A DNA stretch of 50,686 nucleotides from NCBI GenBank assembly GCA_013115135.1, contig JABANP010000400.1, forward strand, positions 1 to 50,686. The letters run 5' to 3'. The position numbers and the translations under genes are program-made. Shown piece by piece: positions 1 to 10,806 of the stretch (position 1 is its first letter; each line of letters begins with the position of its first letter). The notes under the pieces were generated by a model. It was not told the origin of the DNA. It did not search any database and saw only the letters and a list, made by a program, of their open reading frames with translations. This DNA comes from Perkinsus olseni. Taxonomy: Eukaryota > Perkinsozoa > Perkinsida > Perkinsidae.

Positions 1-1161
1 AGCACGACACCGGAATGTCGATTCACCCGATTCACCGCTTAAAACCAGAACATGTGGAACTTCATTCTACCTTACGCTAAGTACTAGCCGCACTGTCCCC
101 ATCTCGTTGTGCAGGCGCCGAACTTGTGGGAAACTTTCTCAGAGAAAGACGTCCCCTCGTGGAGGTGCAACCACGGAAAACTTTCGTCTTGGTTTTACAA
201 TTATGTATTGCGAAGAGCACATGACGCATAGGTAACCCCGGGGAGCAGAGGAGAGGAGAAGAATCAACTTAGCGTGAGTTGCACAGAGCCTGCAGAAGCT
301 GACTTGCTCAACCCCAGCAACATTCGGGAGTTGAGCATTATCCCAGCTCCAACAGAGGGAACAGCCCTTTGCTGCGGGCTGGAGCTCCACTTGATGGAAA
401 TTGTTTCCTTTTGACCTGAAAGTTCCAGCTCTTCCTGTCCACTTCTTTGCGCTTGGACCATTTTTGTTCCACGACGCGCTATGAGCATGCGTGCATCCTA
501 TGTTCATGACTGATTTGCAGTTGAGGTTGGATGTAACGACTCTCATTGGCGCCACTCACATCGTAGTGCCAATAAGTGCTACTCTCGAGTCCTCTACTAC
601 TCATTTCCCATCGAAGGTGCTCTCCGCGCGAACATCATCCAGAATCATCGGTGACGGGTGTCACGTGAGTTGTCCTGTCCCCGTCATCCGGCTGTCTACC
701 GGTGTCCTCACTACAGAGGTGTTCATATGGTTCTGTCGGCACCGTTAGTGCCGACCCCACCATACTGCTCACCTTGTGGCACGCGCCACGATCATCTCAT
801 GCTTTCGTTTTCCTCTAAAATCCCGTGAGAATTTCACATTTTCGTTCCGTCGCCGCACGTAGAGGCACTCAGCGCATACGTGACGCGATCGATTACTTGA
901 AGCTGAAAATGTGCAAAATTCCCGACATGTGTTCTTTCTAGGACTCACCTCGCAACGAAATGTTGACTATTGAAGAACAGAGCTTTGTCTCGTATGAGCC
1001 GCTCTCGCCGACTGTGCCTCATGCTGTTAGTCACACGTGTGTCTCGCTGCTGTGAGAACAGAACGCCCACGCCTACCAAAATACAAGATTCCTCTTGCGT
1101 CATGACCAACGGCGAGTTTTACAGCTGAGTGGCCTATCAGTTTCAGTTTCTTCATACAGAT
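1..1161. other. 5' flank of glycine-rich gene, copy A (no gene seen)
   Basis: No reading frame here survives comparison with copy B (6797-7965): one-base indels between the copies shift every moderate frame, so none looks selected. It contains a perfect hairpin at 735-755 (8-bp arms, 5-nt loop), also present in B at 7540-7560. It probably holds the promoter and 5' untranslated region of the glycine-rich gene, but no specific element was recognised. Confidence 0.5.
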
Positions 1162-2129
1162 ATGAGGTCCCTGGTCGTCCTCGGAGCGATCCTGCTCACA
1201 ACTTCTGTAGCCGTCGACATACAAGACGATGCTACCAAGCCCACCGATGTGGAAGAGTTCACCTTCTACGATGCTCATGATGACGATGCAAAGAAGCAAT
1301 ATCTTCTGAGCGGTGCATCCGTCGACAGTGCTTTTGCTCACACTGATGGTCGCTCGCTCTCTACCGAAGCTCTTCGTGCCTCCTACTATCGTCGTTTTTT
1401 CGAACGTCCAGACGGCAGAGGTGCTACTTTTGGCGGCGACGGCGGTCGTGGGGGCGACGGCGACTTCAGTGGTGGCTTAGGCGGTAATGGCGGCAGCGGC
1501 ACTTTCGGCGGCTTTGGCGGTCGTGGAGGCGACGGTGGTGTCTTTGGAGGCGATGGTGGTCGCGGCGGCCGTGGTGGCTTCAGTGGTGGCTTAGGCGGTA
1601 ATGGCGGCAGCGGCACTTTCGGCGGCTTTGGCGGTGGTGGAGGCGACGGTGGTGTCTTTGGAGGCGATGGTGGTCGCGGCGGCCGTGGTGGCTTCAGTGG
1701 TGGCTTAGGCGGTAATGGCGGCAGCGGCACTTTCGGCGGCTTTGGCGGTCGTGGAGGCGACGGTGGTGTCTTTTGGAGGCGATGGTGGTCGCGGCGGCCG
1801 TGGTGGCTTCAGTGGTGGCTTAGGCGGCAATGGCGGCAACGGCACTTTCGGCGGCTTTGGCGGTGGTGGAGGCGACGGTGGTGTCTTTGGAGGCGATGGT
1901 GGTCGCGGCGGCCGTGGTGGCTTCAGTGGTGGCTTAGGCGGCAATGGCGGCAACGGTGGTAAATTTGGCGGCTTCGGCGGTCGCGGCGGTGACGGCGGTG
2001 TTGTTGGAGGCGATGGTGGTCGCGGCGGTCGTGGCGGTTTTGCGCGGTGGCAACGGCGGTGATGGCGGTAGCGGTGGCTTCCGCGGTGGCAACGGCGGTG
2101 ATGGTGGCGATGCTGGCTTTCTCCTCTAA
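1162..2129 (+). pseudogene. Secreted glycine-rich repeat protein, copy A (two frameshifts)
   Basis: Same gene as 7966-8892. The start is the ATG of a signal peptide ([18 protein letters not shown]). An acidic linker with the motif YYRRFF follows, then 38-residue repeats rich in GG dipeptides. Two T-runs are one base longer than in copy B: TTTT at 1771-1774 and TTTT at 2038-2041. The first shifts the frame so that a Trp/Arg-rich tail replaces the glycine repeats and the frame stops near 1962. After both insertions the original terminal residues DAGFLL and the TAA at 2127-2129 lie in a third frame. Repeat number and order also differ from copy B. It could be a pseudogene or a sequencing error in homopolymers; both insertions are T3 to T4. 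Confidence 0.8.
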
Positions 2130-2289
2130 AGTAACCTGGTGTTCGGATAGCAGTGCTACTGGAGCACGAGTCGTGCTGCACGACTATCATTAGTAATGGT
2201 CCATTACGGTCCGCATTAACAACTCTGCTATGGCTCTGGGTTTCGCCATTAACAGTGTTCATTGAACATCCAGTTGATTTTTGTATGAG

Positions 2290-2437
2290 CAGTTGTAGGG
2301 ACGACTGCTGTTCGATAGCCGCATTACGATAATCGCCAAGATGATTTTTTTACTCGCAGTTGTAGGGACAACTGTCGTTAACTATACTCCCTATTATCAC
2401 CAAGTCAATCTTGTATCAGCAGTTGTAGGTACAACTG
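2290..2437 (+). repeat. Three spaced small hairpins, copy A
   Basis: Three copies of an 18-nt inverted repeat, CAGTTGT-AGGx-ACAACTG, lie at 2290-2307 (one arm has a G for A), 2357-2374 and 2420-2437, spaced about 65 bp. Each follows a T-rich stretch, and the first and third share the lead-in TTGTAT. They begin about 160 bp after the stop of the glycine-rich gene, so they may lie in its 3' untranslated region. The same trio occurs at 9052-9198. Confidence 0.75.
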
Positions 2438-2594
2438 TTACGCGCGTAAGACTGTGTCTGTTGTGCTCAGTGCCATCGTTGTAAGGGAACGGAACTTCAG
2501 CAGACTAGTGGTTGTGCTATTACTAATAGCATATGGCCTCGGACGAGAACTTGTGACACAAATTTTTGTGTACTGTCACAGCACACTAAAATTT

Positions 2595-2625
2595 GCTCAG
2601 TACACAGTTCTACTGTGTACTGAGC
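2595..2625. repeat. Perfect hairpin, copy A
   Basis: A 14-bp arm GCTCAGTACACAGT, a 3-nt loop, then the exact complement. The partner at 9354-9384 keeps both arms intact while the loop differs (TCT against ACT), the pattern expected of a preserved stem. Confidence 0.8.
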
Positions 2626-4045
2626 TTAAGGAAACTTCACATGCTATAGAGGTATGAACGAAGCCGCATGCCGTCAGTGAGGCCGGCCGTGTAGGGACAT
2701 TCGACACGGAGGTGCAGCGTGCCGTAGGAGTCTATGCACTCCGTCTTACCCTGTTTGGCGAGGTCCCTTAGCTGTTGACAACAGCCTGTTGTAGCTCCTA
2801 CGCTAGGCTGTGTGTGAATCGACTCCGTTCGGCCGTCATTAGCTAAATTCGACGGTTGATCGTGTGGCCCTGCTTGTGCGAAGTAAACAGTTTGTGGCGC
2901 GCGCTGATGGCTTAAGCGTAGCTTATGTGTGGATGCGTCAAAGCCTTTGACTCAAAGGATCGATCTCTAAGAACAGACTTTTGGTGTTCTTGCAAGGCAG
3001 TCGAGCGTCCGTGGTCTCACATTGGTAACCGCCCGGTTTCCGCAGCGATTCGTGCCAGCGAATATCGCGATGAACTGTACTGGATTTCGAGGAAAGCGTA
3101 ACAGCGATGATCATCTCACATTACGTGATGTAGTGATATTCCAGTGGCGTTTCTTCGCAATGTAATAGAGTCGATTACCACTTCGCAGTTTCCGACGGAA
3201 ACTTTCCGTCATTTGCATCTCGTGTTCAACGCCATTTCGCGGTTAACAAGTGCATGTCCATTGGACATTGTCCAATGAACCGGCCGATCGACAAGTAAGT
3301 GAGATCCTGTCTTCAAAGCACATAAGTACAGCGATTTCCATACAAAAGAATCTCGTACCAAGTGAGTAGTATTTACGGAGGAGTCTCAATTTTTGAGATT
3401 TGCATAGGGGATTGTTTCACCGGGTGCAGTGCACTCGGGACAATTCACCCCGCATGGATCATCCCTCTTGGGTTCACCACGTCTCCCTCGGCGGGATGCG
3501 ATTAATGTAATACGTAGGCGCTGGAAACTCACTTGTGGCGTCCGCAACCAATAATTTCGCAACTAACACTATTCAACAGGGAGACTCCGAATTGCTCAAG
3601 CCACCACTCATGCACGTGACTGATGAAATAAATTTGTCGAAATAAATGTTCCGCGTACTCTCGATTTGGCTGCAACCTGAGTAGGGGATGGGGATCAACC
3701 CAGCGAATCGAGAGATATTGTCAAAAACGAACTGACAGCCTGTGAAGATTAAGTATGACGACTGACCGAGTTTCGTAATCAGAACCTCTAAGCTCTGCCA
3801 TCTAAGCTCTTCGAGATACATACCGGCAAGATCCCCCGAGACCTTTTCCGCTTCCCTCACAGTCTATGGGCTATACTGAATTTTCTACGCAGTAGAAGGC
3901 TCCCGTGAGGCGCAGTAACCCAAATTTTGGATAAGCGCTGAGCTAACGTTCGATAATGCCAAACGTACCCGCATCGAAAAACTCGGTAATAAATAGATAC
4001 CTATTCCCTCCTTACCCCATCATCCCTCTCTTCCCGATCATACAA

Positions 4046-4622
4046 TCAGTGGAGAATTCTTCCAGAAGATCTCCTCCGTGCTCCGATTTGAGCAGCGTCC
4101 ACGCCCAGCAACTGCAGACCGTCCAGTCAGAAGCTCTTTTCCGACGCGCTTACTTCAGAATATTCTTGCTCTCTCCGTTTCCTAGCGTCCTCAGCAGCTT
4201 GTTTTTTGTTCTTCGTAGCGTCCTGGGGAGACGACCGAAACCTAATCAGTGTGAGCCATCCCTCGTCATGGGAACCCTCCTCGACAAGATTACCTTATCG
4301 GCTTCACAGATCCTCTATCCCCACTCGAAGCTTCCATACGTTGATAAGCGGCCATCAGTCTCTGCTCGACCTTCCGCTTGCGGTCCTCTGATTTCTGCAC
4401 CCGCAGCCTGCCCCGACGAGTTTTCTCCACCTAGCATCACCGCCTCTGCCCGTCAAGCGTTGAAAAGCCACAGTGACCTGTTTCTCCAGAGCGCTGATGA
4501 GGTCCCCGTCTTGCTCGCCCAAGTCGTCAAGCTCTCCACCGATTTCTTCATTTCGGCCCTCGACCCCCTCAAGCACGTGTGATCTCTGCGAAGTGAGATT
4601 CTCCAATAATGCACGAGTACAA
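4046..4622 (-). pseudogene. 5'-truncated CFAP100 fragment, copy A
   Basis: Duplicate of the last four CFAP100 exons (10807-11384 in copy B). Introns, the exon with FRSSP, and the exon ending in the coiled-coil motif EQEYSE are all recognisable, and several differences from B are synonymous. Three defects mark it as dead. The acceptor before the first exon reads CTCAA instead of CTCAG (4623-4624). Two bases are missing near 4580-4588, shifting the frame. No upstream exons exist on this side, because the duplication break lies in the preceding intron. Confidence 0.85.
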
Positions 4623-5519
4623 TTGAGACAGGTAACGGCTACCTGTCGCAAGGAGCTACAGTGGTAGCTGTCGAGTACAGAGACCCTGCGGCAGAGCTGC
4701 TCTGTCGACTCAGTTCAATAGCAAAATGAGGATAACAGATAACGTGCCTTCAAGTCACTCGGGACCGTCAATAAACTCCCGCAGATGTCCCGCAGTTCAG
4801 CGACGCTCTCACGATTCATGAGAGCCTGAAATTTACCGGCTTTTGGGCTCTACTATTCGGACCGTGGCTTTATCGAATTGCTCTGGGGTTTTACTGAGTA
4901 GGTCTGGATATGGTGTTGTAGTACTACATTATTACTCACCTCCTCGTCATGGCTTGAGATCTGATGCTTGACACGATATTAGAAATGGTCCATGCTGCAA
5001 GAGGAATGCTATCATGGAAGGGACGCATTTGACGTCTATTGGCGTTCTACAGTGTAGAATCTACACCATTTCCAGACCTGCTTAGTAAAACCCCAGACCA
5101 AATTAGTAGAACTCCAGAACAATTTAGTCGGCACGCGAGACGCATCCGGGTCGTCCCTCCTGCCGGTCCGGGGACTCCGGCGATGAGTGGTGGGACAGGC
5201 GGTGGAACGAAATCAGAGTACCTCCTGCCGCACTGTGGGAAGTTGCGTCCAAAAGGGGTTGAAGCTTAACTTTGTAGACGCTGCTCCAATCAGGCCCAAA
5301 CATTGTACCTCCCTGCTCACCAATGGAAGGCATGCCAGTCGGAGCCCCAATTCGAGTGTTTAACGATCAAACTTCAACCTGCGATCTGTAGGATACCGAG
5401 GGCTTACTTCATGTAGGCCGACGCTGTGTGTTTTTCCGTAGTACGGAATCCGTACTTGTTAGTGATTTTGTTGAGCTCTACTGAATTGGTCTTTCATAAA
5501 ATCAAATTGCTTTCGGGTT
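4623..5519. other. Spacer with stray minisatellite units
   Basis: No gene seen. One direct unit related to the 20-bp minisatellite lies at 4881-4907, and about two and a half inverted units lie at 5072-5130. The latter form the left arm of an inverted repeat whose right arm is at about 5959-5990. Confidence 0.5.
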
Positions 5520-5990
5520 TCACTAATGTGGTCTGGGGTTTACTAATGTGGTCTGGGTTTTTACTAAGTAGGTCTGGGGTTTACTAATGTGGTCTGGGGT
5601 TTACTAATGTGGTCTGGGGTTTACTAATGTGGTCTGGGGTTTACTAATGTGGTCTGGGGGTTTACTAATGTGGTCTGGGGTTTACTAAGTAGGTCTGGGG
5701 GTTTACTAATGTGGTCTGGGGTTTACTAATGTGGTCTGGGGTTTACTAATGTGGTCTGGGGTTTACTAATGTGGTCTGGGGTTTTACTAAGTAGGTCTGG
5801 GGTTTACTGATGTGGTCTGGGGTTTACTGATGTGGTCTGGGTTTTACTAATGTGGTCTGGGGTTTACTAATGTGGTCTGGGGTTTACTAATGTGGTCTGG
5901 GGTTTACTAATGTGGTCTGTGGTTTACTAATGTGGTCTGGGGTTTACTAATGTGGTCTGGGTTTTACTAAGTAGGTCTGGAAATGGTCTA
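5055..5990. repeat. Inverted-repeat frame around the minisatellite
   Basis: The left edge (around 5058-5095, with CCATTTCCAGACCTGCTTAG) is the reverse complement of the right edge (around 5959-5992, with CTAAGTAGGTCTGGAAATGG) apart from one base. Similarity extends outward to a TCTACA / TGTAGA pair. The array is thus enclosed by inverted copies of its own variant unit plus unique flank. Confidence 0.7.
5520..5980. repeat. 20-bp minisatellite array
   Basis: About 23 head-to-tail copies of a 20-21 bp unit, GGTTTACTAATGTGGTCTGG. A minority variant has AAGTAGG in place of AATGTGG and recurs at intervals, including the last unit. There are no spacers, so it is not a CRISPR array. Confidence 0.97.
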
Positions 5991-6796
5991 CATCCCAATG
6001 TGGGAGGAAGGGTACTTCATTTTGTCGCTTGTGATCTTTAGTGATGATCGTGTAATTCGTTTCCAAGTTTCCTTCAATAGCGGGAGAGTGAACCATTCTC
6101 CTTCCTAACGGGCCGGGGCCCGTCTGAGCGTCACACATTTGGAGCTCACGCAAAACTCACATCGAGCGAGGGCAAGCACGTGGTGGCTGCGATCGCATAA
6201 ATTCTACAAATCTGGTGCACGTGCCGACTCTTGATGAAGTCCTTACCGGCTTCGCACGATCACCATTCTCTCACGCATTTTATTGCTTCAATCCCAGAAG
6301 AACTCAGAATCGCCCATCTGTTCGATAGGAAATACCAAGCTGCATCATAAGCATCGGAGTAGCTTGCTGTCAGCTGGAATATCCATTCGTTTCTGCACGC
6401 CCAAACCATCGTTCGAGCGCTGCTTAGCCAACAGCGGGAGCCACAACCTCCCTCGCTGACATTCTCGATGATGCCCACTGGAGACTCTCCAGCGTCTGTA
6501 CACACACAGTCTACACTGGCTCTCTGAAGTACCAGGAACCCAGACTGAGCTACCCAGTTCGAGTGCTCCGTGCCCGCCAATCCCCGAGACGAAAAACGCT
6601 GTTGACCTTGGTGCGACACCTGATGCCGACTCAGCGCCCACGGTGGCGGAGTAGTTTCAGTCGAGGTCATGACTTGAATAATGTAGAGACTCCTCGGTTT
6701 ATCCGAAGACTAGCGAGAAGGGCGCACAAAGACTGATCGGTTCGTCGGCGTCAGGGGTTCGCCGACGTAAACCCACACGTCACCGCAGGGGAGGAG
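5981..6796. other. Spacer between duplication copies
   Basis: No gene, RNA or repeat recognised. Minus-strand frames at 6260-6670 are open for about 100-136 codons but show no signal peptide, splice structure or familiar motif. Confidence 0.4.
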
Positions 6797-7965
6797 CACA
6801 ACACCGAAGTGTCGATTCACCAGATTCACCTCTTAACACCAGAACATGTGAAAACTTCATTCTACCTCACGCTAGTTACTAGCCACACTGTCCCGGGGAC
6901 AGTGTCCCCATCTCGTTGTGCAGGCGCCGAACTTGTGGGAAACTTTCTCAGAGAAAGACGTCCCCTCATGGAGGTGCAACCACGGAAAACTTTCGTCTTG
7001 GTTTACAATTATGTATTGCGAAGAGCACATGACGCATAGGTAACCCCGGGAGCAGAGGAGAGGAGAAGAATCAACTTAGCGCGAGTTGCACAGAGCCTGC
7101 GAAGCTGACTTGCTCAACCCCAGCAACATTCGGGAGTTGAGCATTATCCCAGCTCCAACAGAGGGAACAGCCCTTTGCTGCGGGCTGGAGCTCCACTTGA
7201 TGGAAATTGTTTCCTTTTGACCTGAAAGTTCCAGCTCTTCCTCTCCACTTCTTTGCGCTTGGACCATTTTTTTCCACGACGCGCTATGAGCATGCGTGCA
7301 TCCTATGTTCATGACTGATTTGAAGTTAAGCTTGGATGTAACGACTCTCATTGGCGCCACTCACATCGTAGTGCCAATGAGTGCTACTCTCGAGTCCTCT
7401 ACTACTCATTTCCCATCGAAGGTGCTCTCCGCGCGAGCATCATCCCGAATCATCGATGACCGGTGTCACGAGAGTTGTCTCGTCCCCGTCATCCGGCTGT
7501 CTACCGGTGTCCTCACTACAGAGGTGTTCATATGGTTCTGTCGGCACCGTTAGTGCCGACCCCACCATACTGCTCACCTTGTGGCACGCGCCACGATCAT
7601 CTCATGCTTTCGTTTTCCTCTAAAATCCCGTGAGAATTTCACATTTTCGTTCCGTCGCCGCACGTAGAGGCACTCAGCGCATACGTGACGCGATCGATTA
7701 CTTGAAGCTGAAAATGTGCAAAATTCCCGACATGTGTTCTTTCTAGGACTCACCTCGCCACGAAATGTTGACTATTGAAGAACAGAGCTTTGTCTCGTAT
7801 GAGCCGCTCTCGCCGACTGGCCTGATACTGTTAGTCACACGTGTGTCTCGCTGCTGTGAGAACAGAACGCCCACGCCTACCAAAATACAAGATTCCTCTT
7901 GCGTCATGACCAACGGCGAGTTTTACAGCTGAGTGGCCTATCAGTTTCAGTTTCTTCGTACAGAT

Positions 7966-8892
7966 ATGAGGTCCCTGGTCGTCCTCGGAGCGATCCTGCT
8001 CACAACTTCTGTAGCCGTCGACATACAAGACGATGCTACCAAGCCCACCGATGTGGAAGAGTTCACCTTCTACGATGCTCATGATGACGATGCAAAGAAG
8101 CAATATCTTCTGAGCGGTGCATCCGTCGACAGTGCTTTTGCTCACACTGATGGTCGCTCGCTCTCTACCGAAGCTCTTCGTGCCTCCTACTATCGTCGTT
8201 TTTTCGAACGTCCAGACGGCAGAGGTGCTACTTTTGGCGGCGACGGCGGTCGTGGGGGCGACGGCGACTTCAGTGGTGGCTTGGGCGGTAATGGCGGCAG
8301 CGGCACTTTCGGCGGCTTTGGCGGTCGTGGAGGCGACGGTGGTGTCTTTGGAGGCGATGGTGGTCGCGGCGGCCGTGGTGGCTTCAGTGGTGGCTTAGGC
8401 GGTAATGGCGGCAGCGGCACTTTCGGCGGCTTTGGCGGTCGTGGAGGCGACGGTGGTGTCTTTGGAGGCGATGGTGGTCGCGGCGGCAGCGGCACTTTCG
8501 GCGGCTTTGGCGGTCGTGGAGGCGACGGTGGTGTCTTTGGAGGCGATGGTGGTCGCGGCGGCCGTGGTGGCTTCAGTGGTGGCTTAGGCGGTAATGGCGG
8601 CAGCGGCACTTTCGGCGGCTTTGGCGGTGGTGGAGGCGACGGTGGTGTCTTTGGAGGCGATGGTGGTCGCGGCGGCCGTGGTGGCTTCAGTGGTGGCTTA
8701 GGCGGCAATGGCGGCAACGGTGGTAAATTTGGCGGCTTCGGCGGTCGCGGCGGTGACGGCGGTGTTGTTGGAGGCGATGGTGGTCGCGGCGGTCGTGGCG
8801 GTTTGCGCGGTGGCAACGGCGGTGATGGCGGTAGCGGTGGCTTCCGCGGTGGCAACGGCGGTGATGGTGGCGATGCTGGCTTTCTCCTCTAA
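7966..8892 (+). CDS. Secreted glycine-rich repeat protein, copy B (intact)
   Basis: A 308-residue protein. Residues 1-18 form a signal peptide ([18 protein letters not shown]), so the ATG at 7966 is preferred over the in-frame ATG 33 bases upstream, which would bury it. Residues about 19-95 are an acidic, low-repeat linker. From about 100 on the protein is built of a 38-residue (114-bp) unit, roughly [18 protein letters not shown] followed by [20 protein letters not shown], in about five copies, one shortened to 25 residues. It ends DAGFLL-TAA. No cysteines are evident in the repeat. Glycine-rich secreted proteins often build walls or matrices; that role is inferred. The gene family was not recognised. 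Its duplicate at 1162-2129 is frameshifted. Confidence 0.85.
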   Translation: MRSLVVLGAILLTTSVAVDIQDDATKPTDVEEFTFYDAHDDDAKKQYLLSGASVDSAFAHTDGRSLSTEALRASYYRRFFERPDGRGATFGGDGGRGGDGDFSGGLGGNGGSGTFGGFGGRGGDGGVFGGDGGRGGRGGFSGGLGGNGGSGTFGGFGGRGGDGGVFGGDGGRGGSGTFGGFGGRGGDGGVFGGDGGRGGRGGFSGGLGGNGGSGTFGGFGGGGGDGGVFGGDGGRGGRGGFSGGLGGNGGNGGKFGGFGGRGGDGGVVGGDGGRGGRGGLRGGNGGDGGSGGFRGGNGGDGGDAGFLL

Positions 8893-9051
8893 AGTAACCT
8901 GGTGTTCGGATAGCAGTGCTACCGGAGCACGAGTCGTGCTGCACGACTATCATTAGTAATGGTCCATTACGGTCCGCATTAACAACTCTGCTATGGCTCT
9001 GGGTTTCGCCATTAACAGTGTTCATTGAACATCCAGTTGATTTTGTATGAG

Positions 9052-9198
9052 CAGTTGTAGGGACGACTGCTGTTCGATAGCCGCATTACGATAATCGCCA
9101 AGATGATTTTTTTACTCGCAGTTGTAGGGACAACTGTCGTTAACTATACTCCTATTATCACCAAGTCAATCTTGTATCAGCAGTTGTAGGTACAACTG
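9052..9198 (+). repeat. Three spaced small hairpins, copy B
   Basis: Inverted repeats CAGTTGT-AGGx-ACAACTG at 9052-9069, 9119-9136 and 9181-9198, identical to the copy A trio. They begin about 160 bp after the stop codon of the glycine-rich gene. Confidence 0.75.
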
Positions 9199-9353
9199 TT
9201 ACGCGCGTAAGACTGTGTCTGTTGTGCTCAGTGCCATCGTTGTAAGGGAACGGAACTTCAGCAGACTAGTGGTTGTGCTATTACTAATAGCATATGGCCT
9301 CGGACGAGAACTTGTGACACAAATTTTGTGTACTGTCACAGCACACAAAATTT

Positions 9354-9384
9354 GCTCAGTACACAGTACTACTGTGTACTGAGC
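9354..9384. repeat. Perfect hairpin, copy B
   Basis: 14-bp arms around a 3-nt loop; counterpart of 2595-2625, with the loop changed and the arms unchanged. Confidence 0.8.
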
Positions 9385-10806
9385 TTAAGGGAAACTTCAC
9401 ATGCTATAGAGGTATGAACGAAGCCGCATGCCGTCAGTGAGGCCGGCCGTGTAGGGACATTCGACACGGAGGTGCAGCGTGCCGTAGGAGTCTATGCACT
9501 CCGTCTTACCCTGTTTGGCGAGGTCCCTTAGCTGTTGACAACAGCCTGTTGTAGCTCCTACGCTAGGCTGTGTGTGAATCGACTCCGTTCGGCCGTCATT
9601 AGCTAAATTCGACGGTTGATCGTGTGGCCCTGCTTGTGCGAAGTAAACAGTTTGTGGCGCGCGCTGATGGCTTAAGCGTAGCTTATGTGTGGATGCGTCA
9701 AAGCCTTTGACTCAAAGGATCGATCTCTAAGAACAGACTTTTGGTGTTCTTGCAAGGCAGTCGAGCGTCCGTGGTCTCACATTGGTAACCGCCCGGTTTC
9801 CGCAGCGATTCGTGCCAGCGAATATCGCGATGAACTGTACTGGATTTCGAGGGAAAGCGTAACAGCGATGATCATCTCACATTACGTGATGTAGTGATAT
9901 TCCAGTGGCGTTTCTTCGCAATGTAATAGAGTCGATTACCACTTCGCAGTTTCCGACGGAAACTTTCCGTCATTTGCATCTCGTGTTCAACGCCATTTCG
10001 CGGTTAACAAGTGCATGTCCATTGGACATTGTCCAATGAACCGGCCGATCGACAAGTAAGTGAGATCCTGTCTTCAGAGCACATAAGTACAGCGATTTCC
10101 ATACAAAAGAATCTCGTACCAAGTGAGTAGTATTTACGGAGGAGTCTCAATTTTTGAGATTTGCATAGGGGATTGTTTCACCGGGTGCAGTGCACTCGGG
10201 ACAATTCACCCCGCATGGATCATCCCTCTTGGGTTCACCACGTCTCCCTCGGCAGGATGCGATTAATGTAATACGTAGGCGCTGGAAACTCACTTGTGGC
10301 GTCCGCAACCAATAATTTCACAACTAACACTATTCAACAGGGAGACTCCGAATTGCTCAAGCCACCACTCATGCACGTGACTGATGAAATAACTTTGTCG
10401 AAATAAATGTTCCGTGTACTCTCGATTTGGCTGCAACCTGAGTAGGGGATGGGAATCAACGCAGCGAATCGAGAGATATTGTCAAAAACGAACTGACAGC
10501 TTGTGAAGATTAAGTATGACGACTGACCGAGTTTCGTAATCAGAACCTCTAAGCTCTGCCATCTAAGCTCTTCGAGATGCATACCGACAAGATCCCCCGA
10601 GACCTTTTCCGCTTCCCTCACAGTCTATGGGCTATATTGAATTTCCTACGCAGTAGAAGGCTCCCGTGAGGCGCAGTAACCCAAATTTTGGATAAGCGCT
10701 GACCTAACATTCGATAATGCCAAACGTACCCGCATCGAAAAACTCGGTAATAAATAGATACCTATTCCCTCCTTACCCCATCATCCCTCTCTCGCCGATC
10801 ATACAA

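Larger units (their letters stand above)
2130..4045. other. Spacer, copy A (no convincing gene)
   Basis: Conserved with 8893-10806 but without a convincing gene. It holds three CAGTTGT...ACAACTG hairpins (2290-2437), a 31-nt perfect hairpin (2595-2625) and a palindrome around 3253 (CATTGGACA/TGTCCAATG). A 95-codon minus-strand frame at 3573-3860 is open in both copies, but most of its base differences change amino acids, so I do not call it a gene. Confidence 0.5.
1..4660. repeat. Tandem segmental duplication, copy A
   Basis: This segment is repeated almost base for base at about 6797-11419. The match starts at the first base of the window, so the true left end is outside it. It ends near 4660, where copy B continues into unique CFAP100 sequence. 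It carries a glycine-rich secreted-protein gene, three small hairpins and the last exons of CFAP100. Copy A is the decaying one: the glycine gene has two one-base insertions, and the CFAP100 fragment has lost a splice acceptor and two bases. Spacer identity is very high, so the event looks recent. Seen directly by aligning the two halves by eye. Confidence 0.95.
8893..10806. other. Spacer, copy B (no convincing gene)
   Basis: Equivalent of 2130-4045. It lies between the convergent ends of the glycine-rich gene (+) and CFAP100 (-). It holds the hairpin trio and the 31-nt hairpin. No gene is called. Confidence 0.5.

Noticed and set aside
139..555. 138-codon minus-strand frame and its partner at 7071-7360
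   Set aside because: Single-base indels between the two copies break the frame at different places; it behaves as non-coding spacer.
3573..3860. 95-codon frame conserved at 10334-10621
   Set aside because: About five of seven base differences change the amino acid, so no sign of purifying selection; kept open probably because the copies are young.
5520..5980. CRISPR-like array
   Set aside because: Units are contiguous with no spacers, and the genome is eukaryotic.
8190..8855. Long proline-rich antisense reading frame opposite the glycine-rich gene (also 1386-1730)
   Set aside because: GGN repeats on one strand create CCN codons on the other in a shifted frame; no start context, splice site or independent conservation.
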